A DNA stretch of 64,000 nt, from NCBI RefSeq assembly GCF_027579695.1, contig NC_083569.1:73749649-73813648 (forward strand). The letters run 5' to 3'. The first letter of the stretch is position 1. Each line of letters starts with the position of its first letter. The notes beneath the pieces were generated by a model. It did not search any database, was not told the origin of the DNA, and saw nothing but the letters and a program-made list of their open reading frames with translations. This stretch comes from Neoarius graeffei. Its lineage: Eukaryota > Chordata > Actinopteri > Siluriformes > Ariidae. Both the position numbers and the translations under genes were made by a program. Shown piece after piece: positions 8,325 through 30,284 of the stretch.

Positions 8325-9160
8325 ATGTCTGGTCGTGGTAGACTGGCTAAGCCAGCTAGCACTAGCTCCTCTATGGCTAAGGACCCATTGGGACAAGAAC
8401 CAATACTCCAAGCGATTGTTTCCCTAAAGGAAGAACTCCTGGCAAAAATCGATGAGAAAATGGAAGGCCAGACGGCAGACATTAAAAGTCAGGTGGACCA
8501 ACTCCGGGAGGAATTGAAAGCGGGCATGGACAGTGTTAATGGTAGAATCAGCGCTTTGGAGCAGCAGTTCCATCAAGTTGAAGATGCTGCTCGCGAACAG
8601 TCTTCTATAGTCAGTACTCTTGAACGTGAGGTGGCAACAATGAAGAAAGACATAGCCAATTTGAAAGCACGCAACGAAGACCTGGAAAATAGATCGCGTT
8701 GCTGCAACTTGTGAATAATTGGGGTGAAAGAAGGAAGAGATAGTGTCAAGGGGCCGGTCAGCTACATATCACACATCCTGGGCGAGATGTTGGATATGGG
8801 GAAAGCGCCTCTGCTTGACCGAGCACACCGAGCTCTGCGCACCTCGGACCGAAGGGACGATCCCCAAGGAGGCCTACCCAGAACTTTCATTGTCAGATGC
8901 CACTACTATTAAGAGAAAGTGGAGATTCTCAAAAAAGCTGCGGGGAAACTCCTGAGGATGACCGATGGGGATGATATCCGCATTTTTCCTGACTATAGCC
9001 TGGAGGTTAGCAGACAACAGGCCAAGTTCAACGAGGTAAAGAAACTGCTACGGGATGACAAGGTCACGGATCTTCGCTTCGGCATTGTATACCCTGCTGA
9101 GCTGAAAATCACACTCCCAGACAGCAGTGGCGGCTCCAGAGATTTTTCCTTAGGGTGGCA
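8325..9160 (+). pseudogene. L1/Tx1-type LINE ORF1 pseudogene
   Basis: ATG 8325 opens a 129-codon frame with a Ser/Lys start and a long heptad-rich coiled coil (VSLKEELLAKIDEKM to MKKDIANLKARNEDLENRS). It continues past a stop into the RRM-like region (IIGVKEGRD, FIVRCHYY), then past a second stop into the C-terminal domain (IRIFPDYSLEVSRQQAKFNE, LRFGIVYPAELKI). This is the ordered coiled coil, RRM and CTD of L1 ORF1 proteins, the RNA-binding chaperone of the retrotransposition particle. The two stops, TGA at 8712-8714 and TAA at 8910-8912, both look like C-to-T changes. The copy ends abruptly near 9160 with no ORF2, so it is truncated. Confidence 0.9.
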
Positions 9161-9545
9161 AAGGAGGGGCATAGGTTCCAGGAGGGGGGCATAGGTTGTC
9201 GATGCAGCAGTTTATGCAAATCGTAGAAATCGTTTTTACTTACTCTCAAGACTGACTCACAGTCACGTCATCTTGTCAAATATGTATTGAGCTATTGTAC
9301 CATCAAGGAAAACAGATTCAACCATCTAAACCATCTTTTCTGAAAGTATATTCCCAAGCAATGAATGGAACTATTCTGCCCTAGCGATGTATCAAAAAAT
9401 AGACAGATAGCGAACAGTTTAGATTGTGGATCTTTACTGAAGACTTCAAACTTATACAGACGTGTTCATCCTCGATTTCCGTAAAACTAAAAGAAACAAA
9501 TTAAGTATATCACTAAACTGAATAGCTAACTAAAGCTTCTATGCT
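9123..9545. other. hAT-terminus-like start, then unassigned DNA
   Basis: CAGCAGTGGCGGCTCC at 9123-9138 resembles the outer end of a fish hAT element ('cagtggcggctcc...'). It coincides with where L1 similarity fades, which suggests that a DNA element interrupted the LINE. No matching right end was found. The rest to 9545 is AT-rich and featureless. Confidence 0.35.
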
Positions 9546-9925
9546 GGGCGGCACGGTGGTGTAGTGGTTAGCGCTGTCGCCTCACAGCAAGAAGGTCCTG
9601 GGTTCGAGCCCCATGGCCGGCGAGGGCCTTTCTGTGTGGAGTTTGCATGTTCTCCCCGTGTCCGCGTGGGTTTCCTCCGGGTGCTCCGGTTTCCCCCACA
9701 GTCCAAAGACATGCAGGTTAGGTTAACTGGTGACTCTAAATTGACCGTAGGTGTGAATGTGAGTGTGAATGGTTGTCTGTGTCTATGTGTCAGCCCTGTG
9801 ATGACCTGGCGACTTGTCCAGGGTGTACCCCGCCTTTCGCCCGTAGTCAGCTGGGATAGGCTCCAGCTTGCCTGCGACCCTGTAGAAGGATAAAGCGGCT
9901 AGAGATAATGAGATGAGATGAGATG
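9546..9925 (+). mobile_element. Full-length SINE (family A), 12-bp target duplication
   Basis: It has the complete GGGCGGCACGG start, A box TGGTGTAGTGG, B box GGTTCGAGCCC, a conserved body, the L2-like 3' part and a (GATGA)n tail. The perfect 12-bp direct repeat AGCTTCTATGCT flanks it at 9534-9545 and 9926-9937. Confidence 0.97.
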
Positions 9926-10026
9926 AGCTTCTATGCTAGCGGAGCAAGACTAGCGTGCTAGTCTAGTTGCTGACTGACCAATATAAAAAATATTGATGAT
10001 GATAATAATAATAATAATACATTTTA

Positions 10027-10380
10027 AGCGCTGTCGCCTCACAGCAAGAAGGTCCAGGTTCAAGCCCCGTGGCTGGCGAGGGCCTTTCTGTGTGGAGTTT
10101 GCATGTTCTCCCCGTGTCCGCGTGGGTTTCCTCCGGGTGCTCCGGTTTCCCCCACAGTCCAAAGACATGCAGGTTAGGTTAACTGGTGACTCTAAATTGA
10201 GCGTAGGTGTGAATGTGAGTGTGAATGGTTGTCTGTGTCTATGTGTCAGCCCTGTGATGACCTGGCGACTTGTCCAGGGTGTACCCCGCCTTTCGCCCGT
10301 AGTCAGCTGGGATAGGCTCCAGCTCGCCTGCGACCCTGTAGAACAGGATAAAGCGGCTAGAGATAATGAGATGAGATGAG
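10027..10380 (+). mobile_element. 5'-truncated SINE (family A)
   Basis: It begins at AGCGCTGTCGCC, lacking the first ~27 bp of the head, and ends with the (GATGA)n tail. Flanks ATAATACATTTTA (10014-10026) and ATAATACGTTTTA (10381-10393) differ by one base and are its target duplication. It landed in the 3' end of the LINE at 10383-10890. Confidence 0.92.
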
Positions 10381-10382
10381 AT

Positions 10383-10890
10383 AATACGTTTTATTTAAAG
10401 GTGCCTTTCTAGCACCCAAGGACACCATACAAAAATGAAAAACAAACCATAAAATACACATTAAAATTACAGAAAGAAAAAAACCATTAAAACAAGTTAT
10501 AATTCAAAATTAAAAATTTGACAGTGCAGTGATTAAAGTTGAAAAGCAAGTTTGAACAGGTGTGTTTTGAGTGAGGATTTGAAATGTGGAAGGGAGTTGA
10601 TATTTCTAAGTTCAGGAGGTAGTGAGTTCCAAAGCCGGGGAGCAGAGCGGCTGAAAGCTCTGCTCCCCCTGGTGGTGAGACGGGCGGAGGGGACAGTCAA
10701 GTGGATGGAAGAAGATCTGAGGGGACGAGAGGGAGTGGCAACGTGGAGGAGATCGGACAGATATGGGGGAGCGAGGTTGTGGGTGGCCTTGAAAGTTAAC
10801 AGAAGGGTTTTGAATTCAATTCGAAACTTGACTGGGAGCCAGTGGAGCTGCTGCAGGATGGGCGTGATGTGGTGGATGGAGGGGGTGCTA
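10383..10890 (-). pseudogene. CR1/L2-like LINE, 3' end of ORF2 plus 3' UTR
   Basis: On the minus strand the frame from about 10887 to the stop at 10533 reads HHITPILQQLHWLPVKFRI, then LAPPYLSDLL, SRAFSRSAPRLWNSLP and LKTHLFKLAF. This is the conserved tail after the reverse transcriptase domain in fish CR1/L2-group LINEs. The 3' UTR follows to 10383 ('ggtgcctttctagcacccaaggacacc' reversed) and ends in a TTA-repeat tail, now separated by the SINE at 10027-10380. The 5' part, including the catalytic RT, is absent, which is typical 5' truncation. Confidence 0.88.
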
Positions 10891-11172
10891 GTGATAATAA
10901 AGATAGCTGGGCTAAAAGAATAACTGAGTACCAAAATGCATTTAACATAGAAAGGACAAGACTGTGTTCTATCAGGTGAAAACAATTTGACCAACCTCTT
11001 TGCTCCAGCACGTTGCCTCATCAGAAGTCGAGCATTCAGAAGAATCATAACAGAAGAACGTCTCTCTCTGGGTGAAACCATTTCAAAATTCCGGGGGTGG
11101 GGTGGGGTGTGAAATAACGTCAATAACGGTAGGTAGAGATGAGATGAGGGCTTAGTATCTCTGTAGATAGAT
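10891..11172. other. Unassigned DNA between LINE and SINE remnant
   Basis: Nothing is recognised here. The minus-strand frame that appears to continue the LINE across this stretch does not match LINE sequence and is treated as chance. Confidence 0.4.
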
Positions 11173-11231
11173 AATTCTCATTATCTGTAGCTGCTTTATC
11201 CTGTTCTAACCACTACACCACCGTGCCGCCC
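11173..11231 (-). mobile_element. Internally deleted SINE (family A)
   Basis: On the plus strand the 3' tail phrase 'cattatctgtagctgctttatcctgttcta' is joined directly to the head phrase 'accactacaccaccgtgccgccc'. About 300 bp of body is missing, leaving a 59-bp head-tail fusion. Confidence 0.8.
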
Positions 11232-11570
11232 ATTGTTTTTTTCCTGCCTTAGTCAATTTATTTCCGTTTCACATGCATGTAGCTGTTGTAAAGTTCAGTG
11301 TGTTTGTGCAGAACACTCTGGAACTGTAGGTTCATTACTACACTCTGACTCCATAGTGACATTTTGCACAGGACTGGGTTCCTTTGATAACAGGAGCAAA
11401 GCTTCAGCGTTCTCTGTTCTTAATCTTTTCTGTACTTTCAGAATATATCGCACATCTCGCTCCTTGTTGGGTTTTTTACTGTTATGTCTGAGTTGTTTGG
11501 TGGTCAAGCTGGGTTTTCCATTTCAAATAAGGAAGTTGGTTCATCTGTATGAAAATCAATTGAGTTTGTT
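11232..11570. other. Intergenic DNA, nothing recognised
   Basis: Open frames exist on both strands but show no domain, codon or splice evidence. Confidence 0.4.
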
Positions 11571-11582
11571 TGAACACTTTCA

Positions 11583-11923
11583 GGGCGGCACGGTGGTGTA
11601 GTGGTTAGCACTGTCGCCTCACAGCAAGAAGGTCCTGGGTTCGAGCCCAGCGGCCGACGAGGGCCTTTCTGTGTGGAGTTTGCATGTTCTCCCCGTGTCC
11701 GCGTGGGTTTCTTCCGGGTGCTCCGGTTTCCCCCACAGTCCAAAGACATGCAGGTTAGGCTAATTGGTGGCTCTAAATTGACCGTAGGTGTGAATAGTGG
11801 TTTGTCTCTGTGTCAGCCCTGCGATGACCTGTACCCTGCCTCTTGCCCATAGTCAGCTGGGATAGGCTCCAGCTTGCCTGTGACACTGTAGGACAGGATA
11901 AGCAGCTAAAGATGATGGATGGA
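11583..11923 (+). mobile_element. SINE (family A) with GGAT tail, 12-bp target duplication
   Basis: The head is complete, with a shortened region before the L2-like 3' end and a (GGAT)n tail instead of (GATGA)n. The perfect 12-bp direct repeat TGAACACTTTCA lies at 11571-11582 and 11924-11935. Confidence 0.96.
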
Positions 11924-12037
11924 TGAACACTTTCATGAAGACACTAACTCGAATGTGAGCAGAAAAAATAAAACAAGATTCAAACTCTTCCATACTCACT
12001 TCTGACTTTCTATTTAAAAAAAATACATTTTAAATAC

Positions 12038-12409
12038 GGGCGGCACGGTGGTGTAGTGGTTAGCGCTGTCGCCTCACAGCAAGAAGGTCCTGGGTTCGAG
12101 CCCCAGGGCCGGCGAGGGCCTTTCTGTGCGGAGTTTGCATGTTCTCCTCGTGTCCGCGTGGGTTTCCTCCGGGTGCTCCGGTTTCCCCCACAGTCCAAAG
12201 ACATGCAGGTTAGGTTAACTGGTGACTCTAAATTGACCGTAGGTGTGAATGTGAGTGTGAATAGTTGTCTGTGTCTATGTGTCAGCCCTGTGATGACCTG
12301 GCGACTTGTCCAGGGTGTACCCCGCCTTTCACCCGTAGTCAGCTGGGATAGGCTCCAGCTTGCCTGCGACCCTGTAGAAGGATAAAGCGGCTAGAGATAA
12401 TGAGATGAG
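12038..12409 (+). mobile_element. Full-length SINE (family A), 13-bp target duplication
   Basis: Head, body and (GATGA) tail are complete. The perfect 13-bp repeat ACATTTTAAATAC flanks it at 12025-12037 and 12410-12422. It is nearly identical in sequence to the 9546-9925 copy, implying recent activity. Confidence 0.97.
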
Positions 12410-12422
12410 ACATTTTAAATAC

Positions 12423-12832
12423 AATTGCAAATTTCTCTGGAGTTTTCAGGCTTGGCTCCTCTTGTCGTATTCTCTTTAACCACTCATTTCTTCATTGTTC
12501 TTGAAGCATTTGCTTCTCTTTGTTAATGTTTTTCTTGATAGCGGGGAGACAGTAATACCTTTTTTCTATTTCTCGATTGAAACAACTAAAAACAGCAAAA
12601 AATTAACCATATTGAAGACAGATTAAGTCTTGCTTACATGAAAGACGGTGTCTAATTGACCCCCAGGTGAAATTATCACATGATGTGTGACATCATGCGC
12701 AAGGGGTCTATAGACCGGGCGCCTAAACTAATGAATGAACGCAACGTAGCATCTCACACAACTCTCACAAACTTCAATAACCACAAATCCATTGACCAGA
12801 ATAAATGAACCCGACGCCATGTTAATTTCTGT
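12423..12832. other. Intergenic DNA, nothing recognised
   Basis: AT-rich. The stretch 'gaaattatcacatgatgtgtgacatcatgcgcaag' near 12670 looks like a DNA-element fragment, without ends. Confidence 0.35.
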
Positions 12833-12843
12833 CTGATGTGATC

Positions 12844-13211
12844 ATTTCATCTCATCTCATTATCTGTAGCCGCTTTATCCTTCTACAGGGTCGCAGGCAA
12901 GCTGGAGCCTATCCCAGCTGACTATGGGCGAAAGGCGGGGTACACCCTGGACAAGTCGCCAGGTCATCACAGGGCTGACACATAGACACAGACAACCATT
13001 CACACTCACATTCACACCTACGCTCAATTTAGAGTCACCAGTTAACCTAACCTGCATGTCTTTGGACTGTGGGGGAAACCGGAGCACCCGGAGGAAACCC
13101 ACGGGGAGAACATGCAAACTCCGCACAGAAAGGCCCTCGCCAGCCACGGGGCTCGAACCTGGACTTTCTTGCTGTGAGGCAACAGCGCTAACCACTACAC
13201 CACCGTGCCGC
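12844..13211 (-). mobile_element. SINE (family A), minus orientation, 11-bp target duplication
   Basis: The (TCATC)n tail is at the left and the GCCGCC head at 13211. The perfect 11-bp repeat CTGATGTGATC lies at 12833-12843 and 13212-13222. A small deletion removes part of the body near 13100. Confidence 0.96.
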
Positions 13212-13222
13212 CTGATGTGATC

Positions 13223-13616
13223 TTCATTCATCCAAATAAAAATGAGCAAAAGACTGCAACAAACAAAATTAACGTTCAGAATTGGAAAGATAACAGAAGT
13301 TGAGGAGGCAAAAAGAAGGAGGGAAGGTGAGAAAGTAATGGTTAAATAGTCGACAGGAGGGCTACAAAGAGATGCGAACCTATACTGACGGTTCTATGTT
13401 GAAATTCAATGGAGATGCAGTTAACCTATATAACATTCTCTTTGCCTCCTCAACAGAAGTTTATGAACTAGCCGGGTGTTAGGCAGAGTCAGGTGCTGCC
13501 AAGATGGCGACACCTGTAGTTTCCTTATTTGAGCTTCAAACCCACGCTTCAGAAATCCTGTGAGTGAAGTCACAGAGGCCTTGTCCATTATTTTTACAGT
13601 CTATGCTGGAGACTTA
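13223..13616. other. Unassigned repeat-like DNA
   Basis: 'gctgccaagatggcgacacctgtag' and 'ttatttttacagtctatg' are phrases I associate with fish interspersed repeats that end at 'cagtctatg'. No gene is visible. Confidence 0.35.
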
Positions 13617-13708
13617 AATTCTCCCAAATGTGAGAATCTCCTGCATAATTTATGGCAGTGAAGAACTGCATTGGGGCTGTCCCCTGATTTTACTTTGTGA
13701 AAAACAGA
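13617..13708 (+). pseudogene. U1 snRNA pseudogene, 3' half with 3' flank
   Basis: From TCTCCCAAATGTGAGAATCTC onward the segment follows the U1 locus at 4258-4420 through the Sm region (CTGCATAATTTATGGCAGTG) and stem IV, with scattered changes, to TCCCCTG at 13686. Similarity continues into the 3' flank (ATTTTACTTTGTGAAAAACAGAC against the 3' box region at 4421-4443). It shares the unusual GAATCTC of the 4.3-kb copy. The 5' half is missing. Shared flank means DNA-level duplication, not reverse transcription of the RNA. Confidence 0.82.
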
Positions 13709-14103
13709 CAAACGTCTTTGTAATTCCTGTTTTGTTGGGTGATTATCTTATGCTTAGTAATATCTAATTTTACGTGTTGTAAGTCACATGACAGTTTTAA
13801 ACTCTTTTGTTTAAAAGTAGTGTAATTTATTTTTAGTAGCAGGAGAGAGGAGTCTAAACCAGTCCAGTTATATCCATTATACACAGCTTCTTTAATTGAC
13901 TTTAATATATTTTTGTAGCAATATAGTTTGGGGTCATGCTGTCTAACTGCCCATGGTGACCCTGCTATGACTTCTTGTCCTTGACCAGGAATTCAGCTGA
14001 AGACAGCTACTTGAACCCACCAGATAACAGAACAGTAATAGAGTCCACAAGATCTAAAATGAGAAAAAGCACCCAATCTGAATATTGGGGGGGGGAGCAA
14101 AGG
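13709..14103. other. Intergenic DNA, nothing recognised
   Basis: No coding or repeat signature beyond a G-run at 14087-14095. Confidence 0.35.
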
Positions 14104-14115
14104 TTATTAGATGCA

Positions 14116-14485
14116 GGGTGGCACGGTGGTGTAGTGGTTAGCACTGTCACCTCACAGCAAGAAGGTCCTGGGTTTGAGCCCAGCAGCCGACGAGGGCCTT
14201 TCTGTGTGGAGTTTGCATGTTCTCCCCGTGTCCGCGTGGGTTTCCTCCGGGTGCTCCGGTTTCCCCCACAGTCCAAAGACATGCAGGTTAGGTTAACTGG
14301 TGACTCTAAATTGACCGTAGGTGTGAGTGTGAATGGTTGTCTGTGTCTATGTGTCAGTCCTGTGATGACCTGGCGACTTGTCCAGGGTGTACCCCGCCTT
14401 TCGCCTGTAGTCAGCTGGGATAGGCTCCAGCTTGCCTGCGACCCTGTAGGACAGGATAAGCAGCTACAGACAATGGATGGATGGA
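14116..14485 (+). mobile_element. SINE (family A) with GGAT tail, 12-bp target duplication
   Basis: Complete head (GGGTGGCACGG variant) through a (GGAT)n tail. The perfect 12-bp direct repeat TTATTAGATGCA lies at 14104-14115 and 14486-14497. Confidence 0.96.
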
Positions 14486-14497
14486 TTATTAGATGCA

Positions 14498-17458
14498 TCA
14501 CTGTCTTTAATAACTAATCTTAAATATCACACTTTTGGGTCCTTTTATAGTTTGTCCATTTAAACTTATTGTGTTTGGAGTTTCTTCAAGCAGTGTAGTG
14601 AAGTCATAGTGTTTATCTGTCCTTACTAAACCACACTAAACTTTTACATGGATTATCTCATCTAGGACATGTTTAATCTAGGAGTCTGGACCAACAATGC
14701 AGCAGATCAATCCCGCAGTTTTTAATCCAAATCTAAGAAAAATACTGAACAGAGACAATTGTGAAGTTCTTCTATTGCATTTAGGTTTAGAACTGCTGTC
14801 CTGCACCACTTGGTCCAAATTCTAAAGTACAGTACTCTATGTAGCTTTTGTCATTTCATTTACAAAATAAACACCAGACTGCTGTGGATAAAGAACTGTA
14901 TGCCTTATGGATCCCCAACCAAATACAGTTTGTTAAAATATTACACTCAAGTTTACACACCAAACAAGTTTGATGGTGAAGCAAAAATGAAATTGGAACG
15001 TGTGTATGTGGAGATGAATGTCAAACTGGGTGCAATATTTATTTTCATCAAATGTGCCAATAATTCTAGTATCAACATTTAGTGCATTAAATAGCATTAA
15101 TGGTGTCGTGTGGTGTCTTTTATTTAGCATGCGCATTCCTCATGTTATAAAAAAGCTACAGTAACTTATTTAGCATAGAACTTCATACGTTTCAGGTGCT
15201 TCTGTGCGTTAGCCAGAGGTGACATGAAACCTGCACCTCTTTACCTCAACACCTGACAGTATAATTTATCATTGAACAAAACGGTGCCAGGTCACTGCAT
15301 ATATTCTGTGCGGCATCTTTTTCATGGGGTTGTGAGACATGCTTCAGCTATCAATCACCCAGCTGTTTAATTGTTCACTACACCACATGCAAAACCAAAC
15401 TGCATTTTTTTTTCTGCCTCAAAGTGCCTAAAGTGTCAGGGTCGAGTTGAGGTAGTGACGGCTGTCAAAAATAAATTTGACTCTACTCACGTTATCGGAG
15501 TTACTAACGAGAGGCAATCTAAGCTCGAATTTTTTGGATCAGTGCAGGTTTGGAATTTTGATCTTTTCTTCTAAAGTAAAATACAAGCAATAGGAAAGAC
15601 CGTGTCCTTTAATTAATAGATGAATTACACTCCAAGTTTATCAAAAGCATTTAATATTAATAAATCATAGTAATGTCACACAAATTCATGAAGTGTTTAA
15701 GAAGTGTCTGGCTCAGTTTGCTTTCTGTGTGAACTCTCAAACAGTGCAGAAATTTAAATAAATGACCACAAACAGAAGATATATTGCAACAGGAAAAATA
15801 GATTCTTTTCTTTAGAAACAAAACTGAAAGAAAGAGTAGTTCAAAAGACAGCACCTTCTGTTTCATAATCGTAACCAACAGTTTCATTATACATGAAATA
15901 ATTGATTCAAGCTTAAGACAAAATTAAAAAGAAATTACAGTTTCAGTTGAATGAATAATTAACTCGATTCACACAACCCCATTCCAGTAAAATGCCACAG
16001 TATTTACACTTTGTGATTTTTTTCAAACAAAAATGCATAAAACCCCTCAATATTTGGTTTATGGTAACCAACTGTAGTCAAATTTAATATAACCAGAGAT
16101 TCTGTCGCATGGTTGACAGAGACTGTGTTCTCTCATATAAAACATTTCAAACAAACTCAAGCACCATGAAATATGTAGATACTTAGGAACAGCTCTGAAT
16201 TTATTTGCATTTACATCCAATTTTGCTGCTAATGTTGGTAGAAAAAGTGGCCCTTTGCTTCCCTATACAAAAGACAGCTTTCAGTTTGACAAACTACAAC
16301 TGCTCTGCCTTCTACACGACAGGAGAGAGGAGTCGCTGCACATCAGACGCCCATGAGGACAGTTTAAAGGCCAGAAAATATTACTCCTTTTATTAACTAA
16401 GCAACCCTGAAACTCTCCTTCCAAAACTTACTAAAAATAATCAAAACAAGGAGAACATAATATAGTCAATAAATAGAAGAAAGAAGTTAAATAAAATGTA
16501 CAATTGTAAAAAAAAAAAAAAATCATGTGAATAAATCTATATTAAGCAAAAGAAAAAAAGGAGAGGTAAAACAATTCACTAAAATTGATGATGAATTGTA
16601 ATCTCGCAAAAAATATATATATGTATAATGGAAAAGACCTGATGAATCTTAAAATGCTCTCGTAACAATGGATTTTATTTTAAGGAAATAAAATCATGAT
16701 GATATTAACCACACAAGCTTCTCAGACAGTATCTAAAATTGAAAAAGTTTTTTTTTTTTTTTAAACCCGTATGTTTTGAACCATTCCAAACAAAGTTATT
16801 TTTTGTATTCTTAATGCTTTAGAAAAATGTTCATATATCTATTATTAGTATTATTCATTTATATCTTCACTAAATACAAGTCACAAGGCCAATGTGGTAT
16901 ACATCTAGGCTGTTCTAGATTTTAAAATAAATTAATAGGAAAGAAAGGAAGAAAAAAAAAACAGCACCCATGAAAAATATTTACACATTTCAGTATTCAA
17001 CACAAAAAGAGAAACCAAAAGTAATACCAATGCAAACAAAGGACATAAAATTCGAGATGCCATTTTTTGTCATTAAATGACATGACAGCACAGACTGATT
17101 TCTGGTGTAAAGTCCCTTATAACCAGTCAGAGGTTGGTATGTTGGACTGCTGTCTTATTGGTTTTGTAAACAACATGATGTAAACTGGTTTATGATTGGC
17201 TGTTCAACAAAATATTAGCAGTAGTAGTACTTTAAAAATTACAAATGCTTGGAAAAAAAACCAAACCAAAAAAAAAAACACCACTAAAGATTTTACTAGA
17301 ACAAAAACTAATTGTCCTGGTAAGCAAGACTTTTGGTTATGGCTGGGCTGGATGGCAGAGCTGATTTCACCGAGAGCTGGAGGCCTAAACAAAACAATAA
17401 ATAAAATTAATAAATGGGAATAAATTACAGTATAATTTCAGCATCTCAAAGGGTTTGC
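14498..17458 (-). other. 3' flank and probable kdm6b 3' UTR
   Basis: AT-rich DNA with no other gene. The part next to the kdm6b stop (17459) should be its 3' UTR. Minus-strand AATAAA signals (TTTATT on the plus strand) occur at 16389-16394 and 16200-16205, among others. I cannot choose the true polyadenylation site or say where the UTR ends. Small open frames at 14810-15574 lack any support. Confidence 0.4.
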
Positions 17459-28667
<11,209 letters not shown>

Positions 28668-28672
28668 CCAGC

Positions 28673-29171
28673 CTGCAACATAACGATTATGATTTCTTTA
28701 TATACACAGGAAAATTATAAAATCCTAAAAAGTACAATTACAGAATCTCCTATAACTTAGTATTTTTATGCGTATTGCCCATTAACTAGAAAGAAATTAT
28801 TTTGTAATCATTTTAGATCTTAGCTAAAATATTATAAAACTGGTATTGTTATTAACTAATGCTAGAATTAATTATTCAGGAATATCTGAGTGAAAACTGC
28901 TTTCCCAATTCAGGTCTAACCAATAACAATCACAGCCAATCTAATTTATTAAAAACAACATACTCTACTTACTCAGCCTCCGAATAGAACAGAATTAAGC
29001 TCTCACAAGTTCGTTTCCTCCCCTATTAACTAATGTCCTTATGAGCGTTAAAAACTTCCATAAACGGAAAAACATAACGACTACATACAGTACTGTGTAA
29101 AAAGTAGGCACGCGCAAAATAATGCTGTAGAGCAATGAGGCCTTCATAATTAATTAAATTAAATGTAATAA
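28673..29171 (-). other. kdm6b 5' intron, AT-rich
   Basis: Intron sequence upstream of coding exon 1. Nothing recognised. Confidence 0.5.
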
Positions 29172-29913
29172 GGGACAGGGACAAGGGCAGGCTGCAGCGC
29201 ATCATTCGTTCTGCTGAGAGGACAACTGGCTGCAACCTTCTGTCTCTTCAGGACCTGTACAGGTCCAGGATGCTGAAGAGAGCAGAAAGGATTGTGGCCG
29301 ACCCCTCTCACCCCGGTCACAAACTTTTCGAAAATCACTCCCCTCTGGTAGGAGATTGCGGTCCATTAGAACTAAAACCTCACGCCATAAGGCTAGCTTT
29401 TCCCCCTACTGCAGCTGGCCTCATCAATAAGGTCACAGTCCCCCACTGACTCGAACCTCACACTTCCAATCTGTGACATTAATGCACTTTGTCTCTGAAT
29501 TGCAATTTTGCACATTTCAAGTTCATGCCATACATCTTCATTCTTCCAACCTTCATTGCACATTCCAGCTCACTATGTACAGCTTGGTTATTGACTTAGC
29601 CCATTACACACATTCTCTTCCTCTCACACACACTTATGTCTCTTCTCCATCTTCATCATATGACTCATCTTTGCATGTTCCGGACATACTGTACAGCTTG
29701 GACTTCAACAACTCATGCACATACCCCTTAAATTTGTCCACTTTTCAAATTTGGATATTTCAGATTCTTCTATTTCTTATTCTTTGTATATAGCTACTGC
29801 TCGTCTTTGCTAAATTCTTCTGTTTTGACTGTTCAAGCACCAACCACCAAAGCAAATTCCTTGCATTTGAGAATGCACTTGGCAATAAACTTGATTCCGA
29901 TTCTGATTCTGAT
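29172..29913 (+). pseudogene. LINE 3' fragment (jockey/Rex1-like), ORF2 tail and 3' UTR
   Basis: The frame reads RLQRIIRSAERTTGCNLLSL, then LYRSRMLKRAERIVADPSHP and GHKLF, then diverges and stops near 29450. This matches the post-RT tail 'alqRvv.tA..it...lPsl.diY..R...rA..i..D.sHP.h.LF' also seen in the LINE at 56575-59551. A T/C-rich 3' UTR follows and ends in 'aataaacttgattccgattctgattctgat'. It is 5' truncated and lies antisense in a kdm6b intron. Confidence 0.8.
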
Positions 29914-30281
29914 AAATGAAGTCAATATTTCATGTAATGACCCTTTGCTTTTAAAAAAAAAAAAATCTCGGGTACAATTAGTGCAGTTTTATAAGGAAAT
30001 TAGCTGGTATGTTTTACTGAGCATCTTACAGAAATCAGCTACAGTTCTTCTGGACACTTTGACTGTTGCACTTGTTTCTTCATTTTGCACCAAAACCCAG
30101 CAGCCTTCTTATGTTATGTTTTTGTCTGAAAGGCGGTCCCTTATGTAATATGCTGCTGTCTTTACTGACAAACATTTTTATGTAACATTCATTTCGTGCT
30201 GGAAAACTATTGTTTGGAAATCTAAAGCGTTTTTGGACTGATTTGATAATGCAGAAGAATGCACAAAAAAAATAGGGTGCC
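29914..30281 (-). other. kdm6b 5' intron, nothing recognised
   Basis: AT-rich with a poly-A run near 29950. No feature is supported. Confidence 0.4.
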
Positions 30282-30284
30282 TAA

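Noticed and set aside
9564-14517. Recurring about 100-codon frames of nearly the same sequence (CVEFACSPRVRVGFLRVLRF type)
   Set aside because: Each coincides with a SINE copy. Conservation reflects SINE identity, not a gene family.
14810-15574. Small plus-strand frames of 67-90 codons downstream of kdm6b
   Set aside because: No homology, codon bias or splice context; the region is AT-rich and probably flank or 3' UTR.
1-17458. Search for a neighbouring gene such as tmem88, which follows KDM6B in human
   Set aside because: No exon-like frame with recognisable protein similarity or paired splice sites was found on either strand.
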